Assembly (NCBI GenBank): GCA_018241765.1
Contig: JAFEDD010000037.1
Location: forward strand, 9,194 to 50,062
Length of the DNA stretch: 40,869 nucleotides
DNA from: Pseudomonadota bacterium
GTDB taxonomy: Bacteria > Pseudomonadota > Gammaproteobacteria > Burkholderiales > Casimicrobiaceae
Reading direction: 5' to 3'
Each line of letters opens with the position of its first letter. Positions within the stretch are counted from its first letter, which is position 1. Under the pieces are notes generated by a model. It had not been told where the DNA came from. It made no database searches and saw only the letters and a program-made list of their open reading frames with translations. The translations under genes and the position numbers were made by a program. Positions 22,338 to 31,408 of the stretch are shown one piece after another.

Positions 22338-24089
22338 TCATGCCTTCGGCTCTTCGTGCATCTTCTTGAAATGAATGAGCCCCGGAGCCCACATATGCTT
22401 GACCGGATCGACGTCGACATGAATGACGGCGCAGCGACCGGATTGCAGGGCGCGTTCAAGCGTTGGCTTCAAGTCCTTCGGGTCGGAAACCCGAGCGCCC
22501 CATGCGCCCATCGCCTCACCCAGTTTGTCGTATGCGATCTCGCCGAGGTCCGCCTTGATCGTCTCCTCGGGGTCGAGGTGCTTGAAGAGCAATGTTTTGA
22601 ACGGCCGCAACATGAATTGCTGATTCATCTTCACCATGCCCCATTGGCGGTCGACCAGAACGATGTAGATGACTTGCGCATGGTTGCGCACCGCCGTTTC
22701 GACCTCCTGCGGATGGAATCCGAACGCTCCGTCACCCGTGATGCAGCACACCGGCTTGCCTGGCAGCGCGATGGCGGCGCCAATGGCTTGCGCCATGCCC
22801 GCGCCGAGCATGCCGAACTTGAACGTCGACAGGATCCGGTTGGGAACCTCAGCGCGGTGATAGAACATCGCCCAGATGGTGGCGTTGCCGCCATCGGCGA
22901 CGAGTACGCTGTCGGCAGGAAATACGTCGCGACATACGGCGCCGATGTGTGCGGGATGCATCGGAATGCGGGCGTCGGCCAGGGCTTTGTCCCACTCGCT
23001 GCGCTCGGCGTGCATCGCTCGGGTGTAACCCGCATTGCGTGCGCGGCGCTGCTCCAGTCGAGCTTCGTCGCGCCGCGCTTCGAGGGCTTCGCCGAGGCGC
23101 ACGAGAAAGCGCCGCACATCCGCACGGACCGCCAAGTCGACTGGCTTGTTCAAGCCGATGATGTCGGCGTCGATGTCGACCTGAATCGTTCGCTGGTCCG
23201 CTGGGTCGCGCCAGTACGGTGGCTTTCCCCACCAGTCGGTCTCGCCGACGCGCGAACCGAGGATGAGAACGACGTCGGCGTCGTTTCGGACCTGATGGTT
23301 CAGCTTGACGTGAGGCATCGGAATGGCCAGTGGCGAGGTTTCCGCGAGCGCGCCGCGCGCGGCCCAACTCGTCGTCACCGGCGCCTGCAGCAGTTCCGCC
23401 ACCCGTTCGAGCTCGGCAAACGCATCAGCATGCACGACGCCGCTGCCGGCGTGGATCATCGGGGCTTGTGCTGAGGTGAGCAGTTCGGCCGCCTTGCGGA
23501 CCGCTTCCGCCGATGGCTCGATCGGCTCCACCGGACGGTAGCGCGCGGGCGCCCAGAACGCGACGCTGCTCTTCGCCTTGGAATTCATGATGTTCTCGGG
23601 AACATCCACATGCACGACGCCGGGGCGTCCGTCCCATGATTTGCGCAACGCCTTGCGCATCATCTCGGGCACGCGCTCGAAACTCGACACCGCGGCGCTC
23701 CATTTTCCGATGCGCGCAATGACGCCGCTCTGATCGAAGCATTGGTAGGCACCGCCGCGATCGGGGTACATGATCCCCGGTCGACGCGCACTGGTGATGG
23801 CCAGTACGCGATTGCCTTCGCCCTGTTCGACGACGAGCCCAGGCAGCAGGTTGGCCACGCCCGGCCCGTTGCTTGCCATGCATACGCCGAGGCGACCCGT
23901 CAGACGCGCATAGCTTCCCGCCATGTGAGCCGCACTCGTTTCATGGCGCGGCGTGACGATCTCGATGCCAAGCCGATGCAGCGCCGAGTAGAAGCCGAAG
24001 TAGGTGCCGTCGATGATGCCGAAGACTTTCTCGACACCCTCCTCCTGCAGCATGCGCGCGATGATCTCGCCGCCACTGAATTCCGCCAT
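22338..24089 (-). CDS. TPP-dependent enzyme, 2-hydroxyacyl lyase/ALS-like (first of two)
   Basis: A 583-residue ThDP enzyme. The Pyr domain has FGIIDGTYFGFYSAL and the catalytic Glu E50 in TPRHETSAAHMAGSYAR. The PP domain begins at about 390 with the motif GDGAFGFHPQEVETAVRNH, but the usual closing Asn-Asn is replaced by Val-Asp (IVLVDRQWGMV); Asp could still bind the metal. It is distinct in sequence from the other TPP enzyme, ending with a long tail (HMWAPGLIHFKKMHEE). Possible reactions are decarboxylation of a 2-oxoacid or cleavage of an acyloin or cyclic dione. It is first in the cluster, with an excellent ribosome site AAGGAGG before ATG 24089. The 119 bp upstream must hold the promoter unless transcription continues from nrdB. 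Confidence 0.88.
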   Translation of the reverse strand: MAEFSGGEIIARMLQEEGVEKVFGIIDGTYFGFYSALHRLGIEIVTPRHETSAAHMAGSYARLTGRLGVCMASNGPGVANLLPGLVVEQGEGNRVLAITSARRPGIMYPDRGGAYQCFDQSGVIARIGKWSAAVSSFERVPEMMRKALRKSWDGRPGVVHVDVPENIMNSKAKSSVAFWAPARYRPVEPIEPSAEAVRKAAELLTSAQAPMIHAGSGVVHADAFAELERVAELLQAPVTTSWAARGALAETSPLAIPMPHVKLNHQVRNDADVVLILGSRVGETDWWGKPPYWRDPADQRTIQVDIDADIIGLNKPVDLAVRADVRRFLVRLGEALEARRDEARLEQRRARNAGYTRAMHAERSEWDKALADARIPMHPAHIGAVCRDVFPADSVLVADGGNATIWAMFYHRAEVPNRILSTFKFGMLGAGMAQAIGAAIALPGKPVCCITGDGAFGFHPQEVETAVRNHAQVIYIVLVDRQWGMVKMNQQFMLRPFKTLLFKHLDPEETIKADLGEIAYDKLGEAMGAWGARVSDPKDLKPTLERALQSGRCAVIHVDVDPVKHMWAPGLIHFKKMHEEPKA

Positions 24090-24208
24090 GACTGCCTCCT
24101 TTTGAGATGCCAGACGTGCTTTTACCGCACGCCGAGCGGATCAGGGCGGGAGAGGTTCAGCGAGTGATCACGGCGGGGCCGCGTCGGCGGCGGCGGTGCG
24201 CGTGCCGA

Positions 24209-25420
24209 CTACTCCCAGTTCAGTGCACCACCGGTTTGATACTCGGTCACGCGCGTCTCGAAGAAGTTTTTCTCCTTCTTCAGATCCATGACCTCGCTCA
24301 TCCACGGGAACGGATTGTCCGCGCGCTCGAAGACCGCATCGAGCCCGATCTGCTGGCAGCGACGATTGGCAATGAAGCGCAGGTACTCCTTGAACATCGG
24401 CGCGTTGAGCCCGAGCACACCGCGCGGCATGGTGTCTTCAGCGTAGGCGTATTCGAGTTCGACGCCGCGCTTGAAGAGCGCACGCAGTTCCTGCTTGAAC
24501 GATTCGGTCCACAGGTGCGGGTTTTCGAGCTTGATCGTGTTGATGAGGTCGATGCCGAAGTTGCAATGCATCGATTCATCACGCAGGATGTACTGATACT
24601 GCTCGGCCGCGCCGGTCATCTTGTTCTGGCGCCCGAGGGCGAGGATCTGAACGAAGCCGACATAGAAGAAGAGCCCCTCCATGATGCAGGCGAACACGAT
24701 GAGACTCTTCAGGAGCTTCTGGTCGTTCTCGAAGGTTCCCGTTTGAAAGCTCGGGTCGGTCAAGACGTCGATGAACGGGATCAGGAATTCATCCTTGTCG
24801 CGGATGCACTTGACTTCGTGGTAGGCGTTGAAGATTTCGCCTTCATCGAGGCCGAGGGACTGCACGATGTACTGGTAGGCGTGAGTGTGGATGGCTTCCT
24901 CGAACGCTTGCCGGAGGAGGTATTGGCGGCATTCCGGCGCCGTGATGTGGCGGTAGGTGCCCAGCACGATGTTGTTGGCCGCGAGACTGTCGGCGGTGAC
25001 GAAGAAACCGAGATTGCGTTTGACGATCAGCCGCTCTTCTTCGCTCAGTCCGTCCGCGCGCCTCCACAACTCGATGTCGCGCTGCATGTTGATTTCCTGC
25101 GGCATCCAGTGGTTGGCGCAACCGGCCAGATACTTGTCCCAGGCCCAGGAGTACTTGAAGGGCACGAGCTGGTTGACGTCGGCGCCACCGTTGATGACGC
25201 GCTTGTCGTCGACGCGCACGCGCCGCCAGCGATCGTCGAATTCAGGGTTGCCGACACGCGAGGCGCCTTCGCTCGCCGTGACCGACTGCGGTTGTTCCTG
25301 CATCTGCGCGCGGTACTCGGCGACCCGCGCAACGGCGGGAGGCGAGACCGAGGGGCGCGCGCTCGTTGCGGTCGGGGAGGGGGTGGCTGCGGTGTCTACG
25401 TCGTCATCAAAGTTCAGCAT
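24209..25420 (-). CDS. nrdB: Class Ia ribonucleotide reductase beta subunit
   Basis: A 403-residue radical-bearing subunit. The iron ligands are all visible: D144 (VTADSLA), E175 and H178 (EEAIHTHAY), Glu in [11 protein letters not shown], Glu and His in [10 protein letters not shown]. The radical Tyr is Y182, at the same spacing from E175 and H178 as in E. coli, so this is a tyrosyl-radical enzyme and not the Phe-type class Ic. An unconserved 50-residue N-terminal extension precedes the core. The C-terminal tail ending in TGGALNWE is the NrdA-docking peptide. It is separated from nrdA by two small genes and a terminator, so it may need its own promoter. Confidence 0.97.
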   Translation of the reverse strand: MLNFDDDVDTAATPSPTATSARPSVSPPAVARVAEYRAQMQEQPQSVTASEGASRVGNPEFDDRWRRVRVDDKRVINGGADVNQLVPFKYSWAWDKYLAGCANHWMPQEINMQRDIELWRRADGLSEEERLIVKRNLGFFVTADSLAANNIVLGTYRHITAPECRQYLLRQAFEEAIHTHAYQYIVQSLGLDEGEIFNAYHEVKCIRDKDEFLIPFIDVLTDPSFQTGTFENDQKLLKSLIVFACIMEGLFFYVGFVQILALGRQNKMTGAAEQYQYILRDESMHCNFGIDLINTIKLENPHLWTESFKQELRALFKRGVELEYAYAEDTMPRGVLGLNAPMFKEYLRFIANRRCQQIGLDAVFERADNPFPWMSEVMDLKKEKNFFETRVTEYQTGGALNWE

Positions 25421-25564
25421 GAGGGGCTCTATTCGGTGTTGCGAAGGCGCGCATTGAAGGCGTCGCTGAAAGCAGGCGGCGGTTGGCCGCCGTCACATTG
25501 GTGCGTCACGGCCTCGAACGGCGAGTGGCGACCGGAGAATGGGACGCGCGGTGCGGGCGCAGGC

Positions 25565-25598
25565 AAAAAGCGCCGACGCTGCCGCGGGCAGCGTCGGC
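25565..25598 (-). terminator. Intrinsic terminator after the DUF1508 gene
   Basis: GCCGACGCTGCC (25572-25583) and GGCAGCGTCGGC (25587-25598) form a perfect 12-bp stem with a 3-nt loop. On the minus strand the stem is followed by GC and then T5 (25569-25565). It lies downstream of the DUF1508 stop and before nrdB. Confidence 0.88.
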
Positions 25599-25639
25599 GG
25601 TCATTTCGCGCTGGGAACCAGACGCGGATTGCGATGCGC

Positions 25640-25807
25640 TCAGGCGCCGCCGTAGCCGTTCAGGCGTGCGTTTTCTTTGCAATCCTTGGGCGTGACGTAG
25701 CCCTGCGACGATGCACCGATGATGTTGCCATTCGATGCGATGCGACGCCAGCGATGCTTGCCTGCCTTGTCCTGGTAGAACTCCCACTTGTGCTCTTTGG
25801 TTGCCAC
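25640..25807 (-). CDS. DUF1508 (YegP-like) small protein
   Basis: A 55-residue protein read from GTG 25807, preceded by a full-strength GGAGGTGA. It starts MATKEHKWEFYQDKAGKHRW and continues RRIASNGNIIGASSQGYV, then TPKDCKENARLNGYGGA. The pattern W-E-F-Y-x-D-x-A-G-x-x-R-W-R, then A-S-N-G, then a closing helix with DC-x-x-NA is the DUF1508/YegP repeat, present once. The function of the family is unknown. It sits between the Kbp-like gene and nrdB, with its own terminator. The strong start signal makes it a confident small gene. Confidence 0.88.
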   Translation of the reverse strand: MATKEHKWEFYQDKAGKHRWRRIASNGNIIGASSQGYVTPKDCKENARLNGYGGA

Positions 25808-26056
25808 GGATCACCTCCTTTCCTCAAGACACACACACTCGAAATTCGAATGACCCGCGCCGGGGCGGGCCGTTGATCCCGGGTGGCGTGCAACACGCGA
25901 AGCTGGCGTCGCGCGAACCGAACGCCATTTCGCTCCTGCAACAGACGCCACCTCCCCTTCGCTCGGGGTGCTCCGCATCGGACGATGACGGAACGTGGTG
26001 ACGACCGGTTGCGATCAAGGCTCGATGCGATGCTTTGCGCCAAGCCTTCATCCCAA

Positions 26057-26082
26057 CCCTCTCGCCTCGGTTGGCGAGAGGG
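26057..26082. repeat. Perfect 10-bp stem-loop in intergenic gap
   Basis: CCCTCTCGCC (26057-26066), loop TCGGTT, GGCGAGAGGG (26073-26082). It is 10 bp beyond the Kbp-like stop and resembles the CCCTCTC-type dispersed hairpins common in GC-rich proteobacteria. No T-run follows on the minus strand. The remaining 25808-26056 shows no gene. Confidence 0.7.
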
Positions 26083-26092
26083 CGAAGGCAGC

Positions 26093-26599
26093 TTACAGCG
26101 GCGGGATGCGCAGCTTCTGGCCCGGATAGATCTTGTCGGGATGCGAAAGCATGGGGCGGTTGGCTTCGAAAATCAGCGGGTACTTGTTGCCATCGCCGTA
26201 GGCGGCCTTCGCGATCGCCCACAGCGTATCGCCACGCACGACGTCGTGGTAGGTGGCCTCCGGTTCGCTTTGGTCGACCGACATGTTGTCGTTGACGTTC
26301 GACACGCCGGCGACGTTGCCGCAGCAGAGAAGCGCCTTCTCCTTCGTGGCCTGATCCGCCGCGACGCCGAAGATGCTGACGGTCGATGTCGTGGCGTCGA
26401 AGGTCACGACGAGACCGGTGATGGTCAGGTTCTGCGCTTCGATGTACGCCTGAATGGCGTCACCGGCCTGGCGGTTGGCGCCGTCGAGTTTGGCCTTGGC
26501 TGCCGCGTCATCGCTCGCTGCTTGCTGGGCGGCGGCCTCGGCGTCCTTGTGGCCGAACAGCTTTTCGCCGGCGTCCTTGATGAAACTGAAAAATCCCAT
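26093..26599 (-). CDS. kbp: BON-LysM protein, Kbp/YgaU-like
   Basis: A 168-residue protein of two domains. An N-terminal helical part (FSFIKDAGEKLFGHKDAEAA) leads into a BON domain at about 60-110 (LVVTFDATTSTVSIFGVAAD), followed by a LysM domain at about 118-167 (YHDVVRGDTLWAIAKAAYGD ... IYPGQKLRIPPL). This is the order of E. coli Kbp (YgaU), a potassium-binding stress protein. No signal peptide is seen, as in Kbp. ATG 26599 has AAGGAG upstream. It is placed between nrdA and the DUF1508 gene, a setting with no obvious functional reason. Confidence 0.92.
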   Translation of the reverse strand: MGFFSFIKDAGEKLFGHKDAEAAAQQAASDDAAAKAKLDGANRQAGDAIQAYIEAQNLTITGLVVTFDATTSTVSIFGVAADQATKEKALLCCGNVAGVSNVNDNMSVDQSEPEATYHDVVRGDTLWAIAKAAYGDGNKYPLIFEANRPMLSHPDKIYPGQKLRIPPL

Positions 26600-26732
26600 G
26601 ATGTGCTCCTTGCTATGTGGATTGCGATGGTGACGTGGGGCCGTGGGCCCTGATCATCCGGGCGATTATCGGGCTACCTGAGGCTGCGAAACATCTGATT
26701 CGGCGAGCCTCCGCGGATCCGGCGTCCGAACG

Positions 26733-29684
26733 TCATTGGCATGCCTCGCAGTCGGGGTTGTCGATGCTGCAGAACTTCACGTCGGTGGCGGGGAGCGCAG
26801 CGTCGCCTGAAACGCCCGCCGCGGCCGCGTGGGCTGCGATGAGGCCGTCCGAGGGGACCGCGTTGAGTTCGCCGCCACGTCCCGTCGATTTTTCGGCGCT
26901 GGTGGCCGCGAGCGAGCGCAGGTAGTACGTTGTCTTCAGCCCACGCTTCCAGGCCAGCTTGTACAGGTCATCGAGACGCTTGCCGGAGACACCTGCCATG
27001 TAGATGTTGAGCGACTGGGCCTGATCGATCCACTTCTGCCGCCTCGATGCGGCCTCGACCAGCCACGACGGATCCATCTCGAAGGCGGTGGCGTAGTTCG
27101 CCTTGAGATCCTCGGGAATTCGGTCGATCTTGCCGAGTGCCCCGTCGAAGTACTTGAGATCGGCGATCATGACCTCGTCCCACAGCCCGCGCGCTTTCAG
27201 ATCGTCGACGAGGTGTTCGTTGATGACGGTGAACTCGCCCGAGAGGTTGGACTTGACGAACAGGTTCTCGTAGTTTGGCTCGATGCAGGCGGAAACGCCG
27301 ATGATGTTGGAAATGGTTGCCGTCGGCGCGATGGCCACACAGTTCGAGTTGCGCATGCCGTGTAGCGCGATGCGCTCCTTGAGCGCGTCCCAGTCCATCG
27401 TGATCGAGGAGTCGACTTCAACATAACCGCCACGCGCCTCGGCGAGCAGTGCGAGCGACTCGTGCGGCAGGATGCCACGATCCCACAGCGAGCCCTTGTA
27501 CGAACTGTAACGGCCACGCTCCTCGGCGAGTTCGCTGGATGCCCAGTAGGCGTAATAGCACACGGCTTCCATCGAGCGATCGGCGAATTCGATGGCATTG
27601 GCCGACGCGTAGGGCACGCGCATCATGTGCAGTGCATCCTGGAATCCCATGATGCCCAGACCGACCGGGCGATGCCTGAGGTTGGAGCTGCGGGCCTTCT
27701 TGACGGCGTAGTAATTGATGTCGATGACGTTGTCGAGCATGCGCATGGCGGTGCTGACGGTGCGCTTGAGCTTGGCGTGATCGAGTACATAGTGCCCGTC
27801 GCGTTGCACCATGTGGTTGACCAGGTTGACCGAGCCCAGGTTGCATACGGCGATCTCGCTGTCGCTCGTGTTCAGTGTGATCTCGGTGCAGAGGTTTGAC
27901 GAATGCACGACGCCCACGTGCTGCTGCGGCGAACGCACGTTGCATGGATCCTTGAACGTGATCCACGGGTGCCCGGTCTCAAAGAGCATCGTGAGCATCT
28001 TGCGCCAAAGCGCGGTGGCCTGCACGGTCTTGTGCAGTTTGAGATCGCCGCGTGCGGCCCGAGCTTCATACTCGACGTAGCGATTCTCAAAGGCACGGCC
28101 GTACAGGTCATGCAGATCCGGCACATCGGCCGGTGAAAACAGCGTCCAGGTGCCGTTTTCCATGACGCGCTTCATGAAGAGGTCGGGCACCCAATTGGCG
28201 GTGTTCATGTCGTGCGTCCGACGGCGGTCGTCGCCGGTGTTCTTGCGCAGCTCGAGGAACTCTTCGATGTCCAGGTGCCAGCTCTCGAGGTAGGTGCAAA
28301 CCGCCCCCTTGCGCTTGCCGCCCTGATTGACCGCGACGGCCGTATCGTTGACCACTTTCAGGAAGGGCACGACGCCTTGCGATTCACCGTTGGTGCCCTT
28401 GATGTGCGAGCCCATCGCGCGCACGGGCGTCCAGTCGTTGCCGAGACCGCCGGCGAACTTGGACAGCAGTGCGTTCTCCTTGATCGCTTCGTAGATGCCG
28501 TCGAGATCGTCGGCAACGGTCGTCAGGTAGCACGAGGAGAGTTGCGAGCGATGGGTGCCCGAATTGAACAGCGTCGGCGTGCTCGACATGAAGTCGAAGC
28601 TCGACAGCAATTGATAGAACTCGATCGCGCGCGCCTCGCGATCCGTCTCATTGAGCGCGAGCCCCATGGCGACGCGCATGAAGAATGCCTGAGGCAGCTC
28701 GAAACGGCGCCCGCCGCTGGCGCCCGTCGTGTGCCGATCGATCAGGAAGTAGCGATCGTAGAGCGTTTGCAACCCGAGGAAGCCAAACTTGAAGTCGCGC
28801 CCGTGGTCGAGCGCCGCACCGAGTCGTTCGAGGTCATATTGCTCCAGTTCGGGGTTCAGCAAACCGATCTGGACGCCGTGGCGAATGAACCGCGGAAAGT
28901 ATTCGCCATACTGCGTCGCCATCTCGGCCTGCGTGGCTTCGTGCCCGAGCACCTCGAAGCGAATGGAGTCGAGCAGCAGCCGCGCGGTGACGAAGCTGTA
29001 GGCCGGATCCTTTTCGATGTACTGTCGTGCGGCGAGGATCAGGCACTTGCGCACCTCCTTGGCCGAGACGCCGTCGTAGAGGTCCTTCAGCGTTGCCTTG
29101 AGGATGAGATCGGCATCGGCCGCCCCGTGCAGTCCGTCGCAGGAGCTCTTGATGAGTTCGCGCAGGCGCAGCAGATCGAGCGGCCTGCGCACGCCATCCT
29201 CGACCACGTGCAGAATCGACTCCTGATCGGCGTGGCGCGCGTTCTTGTGCTGTGCCGCCCGTTCCTGCGCACGCTTTTCTCGATAGAGGACATAGGCGCG
29301 TGCGACTTCGTGTTCGCCCGAGCGCATCAGCGACAGCTCGACCTGGTCCTGAATTTCCTCGATATGGATGGCGCCGCCTTCGGGCTTCACGCGCATCAGC
29401 GCGCGCAACACGGCGTCGGTCAGGCTTTGCGTGAGTTCACGCGCGCGCGCCGACGCCGCGCTCTGGTTGCCGTGCGCGGCCAGGTAGGCCTTGGTCATCG
29501 CCACCGTGATCTTCGAGGGCTCGAAGCCGACCACCGACCCGTTGCGCCGGATCACCTTGTAGAGCATGAGCCGACTCGCCTCGGGCGTCGCGGCGGAACC
29601 CGCGGACATCGGGCCGGCGTGGGCGGGATGCAGGGCGGGGTTCACAGCGGTACTGCCCGTCGGGGCGGAAGCGGGTTCGAGCAT
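26733..29684 (-). CDS. nrdA: Class Ia ribonucleotide reductase alpha subunit
   Basis: A 983-residue catalytic subunit. After a low-complexity N-terminus of about 35 residues comes an ATP-cone ([20 protein letters not shown]), the allosteric activity domain. Active-site Cys are in [20 protein letters not shown] (with the Asn and Glu) and [11 protein letters not shown]. The radical-transfer Tyr pair is in TTYYLRSL, and the C-terminal redox Cys are in DCEACQ. It reduces ribonucleoside diphosphates using the NrdB radical. ATG 29684 has GGAG 11 nt before it; the frame runs further upstream into promoter DNA. Control by NrdR is likely from two boxes at 29836-29883. Confidence 0.96.
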   Translation of the reverse strand: MLEPASAPTGSTAVNPALHPAHAGPMSAGSAATPEASRLMLYKVIRRNGSVVGFEPSKITVAMTKAYLAAHGNQSAASARARELTQSLTDAVLRALMRVKPEGGAIHIEEIQDQVELSLMRSGEHEVARAYVLYREKRAQERAAQHKNARHADQESILHVVEDGVRRPLDLLRLRELIKSSCDGLHGAADADLILKATLKDLYDGVSAKEVRKCLILAARQYIEKDPAYSFVTARLLLDSIRFEVLGHEATQAEMATQYGEYFPRFIRHGVQIGLLNPELEQYDLERLGAALDHGRDFKFGFLGLQTLYDRYFLIDRHTTGASGGRRFELPQAFFMRVAMGLALNETDREARAIEFYQLLSSFDFMSSTPTLFNSGTHRSQLSSCYLTTVADDLDGIYEAIKENALLSKFAGGLGNDWTPVRAMGSHIKGTNGESQGVVPFLKVVNDTAVAVNQGGKRKGAVCTYLESWHLDIEEFLELRKNTGDDRRRTHDMNTANWVPDLFMKRVMENGTWTLFSPADVPDLHDLYGRAFENRYVEYEARAARGDLKLHKTVQATALWRKMLTMLFETGHPWITFKDPCNVRSPQQHVGVVHSSNLCTEITLNTSDSEIAVCNLGSVNLVNHMVQRDGHYVLDHAKLKRTVSTAMRMLDNVIDINYYAVKKARSSNLRHRPVGLGIMGFQDALHMMRVPYASANAIEFADRSMEAVCYYAYWASSELAEERGRYSSYKGSLWDRGILPHESLALLAEARGGYVEVDSSITMDWDALKERIALHGMRNSNCVAIAPTATISNIIGVSACIEPNYENLFVKSNLSGEFTVINEHLVDDLKARGLWDEVMIADLKYFDGALGKIDRIPEDLKANYATAFEMDPSWLVEAASRRQKWIDQAQSLNIYMAGVSGKRLDDLYKLAWKRGLKTTYYLRSLAATSAEKSTGRGGELNAVPSDGLIAAHAAAAGVSGDAALPATDVKFCSIDNPDCEACQ

Positions 29685-29835
29685 GTAGTCATCTCCGGGA
29701 GTGGCGTCATTCGGTGCGTGGGCGCGATGGATTGCCCGAGTGTCATCGCTGTCGTTTGCTGCGGATGCTGCGGCGTCGGCGCGCGGCGCAGGCGGCTTCC
29801 ATGGCGTGGACAACGAAACGGACGAAGGATAAGAC

Positions 29836-29883
29836 CAACAATATCTAGTGGTCAAGCATCATCCGCCCCACAAGATGTTGTGG
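29836..29883 (-). promoter_or_regulatory. Tandem NrdR boxes and promoter of nrdA
   Basis: Two sites match the NrdR box core CwAtATaTwG: CAATATCTAG at 29839-29848 (its complement CTAGATATTG fits 9 of 10) and CAAGATGTTG at 29871-29880 (8 of 10). Their centres are 32 bp apart, three helical turns, the usual spacing of NrdR pairs. On the minus strand TTGACC and TATCCT with 18-bp spacing form a likely promoter, with the proximal box between them, as expected for repression. Confidence 0.8.
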
Positions 29884-30020
29884 TCGGGGGCGTTGTTTTA
29901 TCACGACGTCCCGGTGCGTCTGCGCCGCGTCGCGCAACGGCCGTCACGATGGGGCTTGCGGGGCGATCGGTGCCGCTGTCCACCTTCCATCCACGCCGTC
30001 CGGGCCCGATGCTCATGCGG

Positions 30021-30029
30021 TTATGCACA
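30021..30029 (+). promoter_or_regulatory. DnaA box in the nrdA-dcd gap
   Basis: TTATGCACA is an exact match to the DnaA box TTATnCACA. A weaker TTATCCCCC follows at 30032, and CGTGGACAA (complement TTGTCCACG, two mismatches) lies at 29805-29813. DnaA control of nrdAB is known in E. coli. Apart from these sites and the NrdR boxes, 29685-30137 holds no gene. Confidence 0.55.
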
Positions 30030-30137
30030 GGGTTATCCCCCGTCGCGGCGCGTCGTTGGCGCCCGTCCATGCTCTCCCTACAATGGCGGGCGGAATCCCC
30101 CGCGCCCCTCGCTGCGCACCGTCGCAGGCACGCCGTC

Positions 30138-30704
30138 ATGAGCATCAAAGCCGATCACTGGATACGTCGCATGGCCCGTGACCACGCGATGATCGAACCG
30201 TTCGCCCCGGAGCAGGTGCGTCAACGCGATGGACACAAGATCGTCTCCTACGGCACGTCGAGCTATGGCTACGACATTCGCTGTGCGAACGAATTCAAGA
30301 TCTTCACCAACATCAACTCGACCATCGTCGACCCCAAGGCGTTCGACGAAAAGTCGTTCGTGGATTTCAAGGGCGAGGTCTGCATCATCCCGCCCAATTC
30401 GTTTGCGCTGGCGCGCACCGTGGAGTACTTTCGCATTCCGCGCAACGTGCTGACCATCTGCGTCGGCAAGAGCACCTACGCGCGCTGCGGCATCATCGTG
30501 AACGTCACGCCGTTCGAACCCGAGTGGGAGGGCTACGTCACGCTGGAGTTTTCCAATACGACGCCGTTGCCAGCCAAGATCTATGCGGGCGAGGGCTGCG
30601 CGCAGGTGCTGTTTTTCGAGAGCGATGAGGTGTGTGGAACGTCCTACAAGGATCGTGGCGGAAAGTACCAGGGTCAGAGCGGGGTGACGCTTCCCAAGGC
30701 CTGA
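30138..30704 (+). CDS. dcd: dCTP deaminase
   Basis: A 188-residue trimeric dCTP deaminase that makes dUTP, the precursor of dTMP. Conserved blocks are [17 protein letters not shown], the uracil/cytosine-site region [20 protein letters not shown], and [23 protein letters not shown], with the catalytic Glu in LEFSN. The C-terminal [12 protein letters not shown] closes over the nucleotide. ATG 30138 fits the family N-terminus ([13 protein letters not shown]); the ribosome site is weak. It is divergent from nrdA, placing two deoxynucleotide genes around one control region. The long open frame upstream is antisense to nrdA and is not part of the gene. Confidence 0.97.
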   Translation: MSIKADHWIRRMARDHAMIEPFAPEQVRQRDGHKIVSYGTSSYGYDIRCANEFKIFTNINSTIVDPKAFDEKSFVDFKGEVCIIPPNSFALARTVEYFRIPRNVLTICVGKSTYARCGIIVNVTPFEPEWEGYVTLEFSNTTPLPAKIYAGEGCAQVLFFESDEVCGTSYKDRGGKYQGQSGVTLPKA

Positions 30705-30753
30705 GCGACGTGCGTTGCGTGGAGTTGGCGACGTCAGTGAAGCGCTCATCGTC

Positions 30754-31377
30754 ATGATCGATCCCGCTTCGGCGCAGCCCCGTGCCGGTGTGGTGGGCTT
30801 GCTGCTCGCGGCAGGCCGCGGCGAGCGCTTCGATGCGGCGGTGCCCGGGGGCAAGCTCGAGCAAGTGATCGACGGGCGCAGCGTCGCAGAGCACGCGCTG
30901 ATGGCACTGCTTGCGTCCTGCGACGCGGTCATCGTCGCCGTGCGATCGTTCGACAGCGCCTTCGCGCGGCGCGCACGCGAACTCGGGGCGGAGCTGTTGG
31001 TGCCGACCGAGGCGACCCTTGGCATGGGGCACAGCCTTGCCGCGTTGGCCGCTGCCGCGACGGCGCGTCATGGCGGTACGCGAACCTTGGTCGTCGCGCT
31101 CGCCGATATGCCGTGGGTGCAGGCGGACACCGTGCGTGCGCTGGTCGACGCTTCGCAGCGGCGCGACGCCATCGTGCAACCGGAATTCGCGGGGGAGCGC
31201 GGGCACCCCGTCGTCTTTCCGGTGGCCTTTGCGGATGCGCTCGCGGCGTGTCGGGGCGATGTCGGGGCGCGTGAGCTGCTCAGGCGCGAAGCCACGCGCG
31301 TGGTGGCGCTTGCGGTGGCGGACTCGGGCGTCCTGCGCGACGTCGATACGCGCGAGGACCTGCCGGGTTCGGCGTGA
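30754..31377 (+). CDS. MocA-like nucleotidyltransferase
   Basis: A 207-residue NTP-transferase of the MobA/MocA fold. The nucleotide-binding loop is GLLLAAGRGERF near residue 15, the metal Asp is in VVALADMPWV, and EFAGERGHPVVFP is the typical substrate-side block. MocA and relatives attach CMP to molybdopterin for xanthine-dehydrogenase-type enzymes. No molybdoenzyme gene is in the window, so the partner is unknown. ATG 30754 is assumed; an earlier in-frame start at 30715 is possible, and no strong ribosome site supports either. It lies 49 bp after dcd on the same strand and may be co-transcribed. Confidence 0.85.
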   Translation: MIDPASAQPRAGVVGLLLAAGRGERFDAAVPGGKLEQVIDGRSVAEHALMALLASCDAVIVAVRSFDSAFARRARELGAELLVPTEATLGMGHSLAALAAAATARHGGTRTLVVALADMPWVQADTVRALVDASQRRDAIVQPEFAGERGHPVVFPVAFADALAACRGDVGARELLRREATRVVALAVADSGVLRDVDTREDLPGSA

Positions 31378-31408
31378 GTCGCGGCGGTGGCGCGACGCCC
31401 GGCGTCGT

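Noticed and set aside
28212-30137. Very long plus-strand frame running into dcd
   Set aside because: It is antisense to nrdA, whose protein is fully recognisable; only the part from 30138 is the dcd gene.
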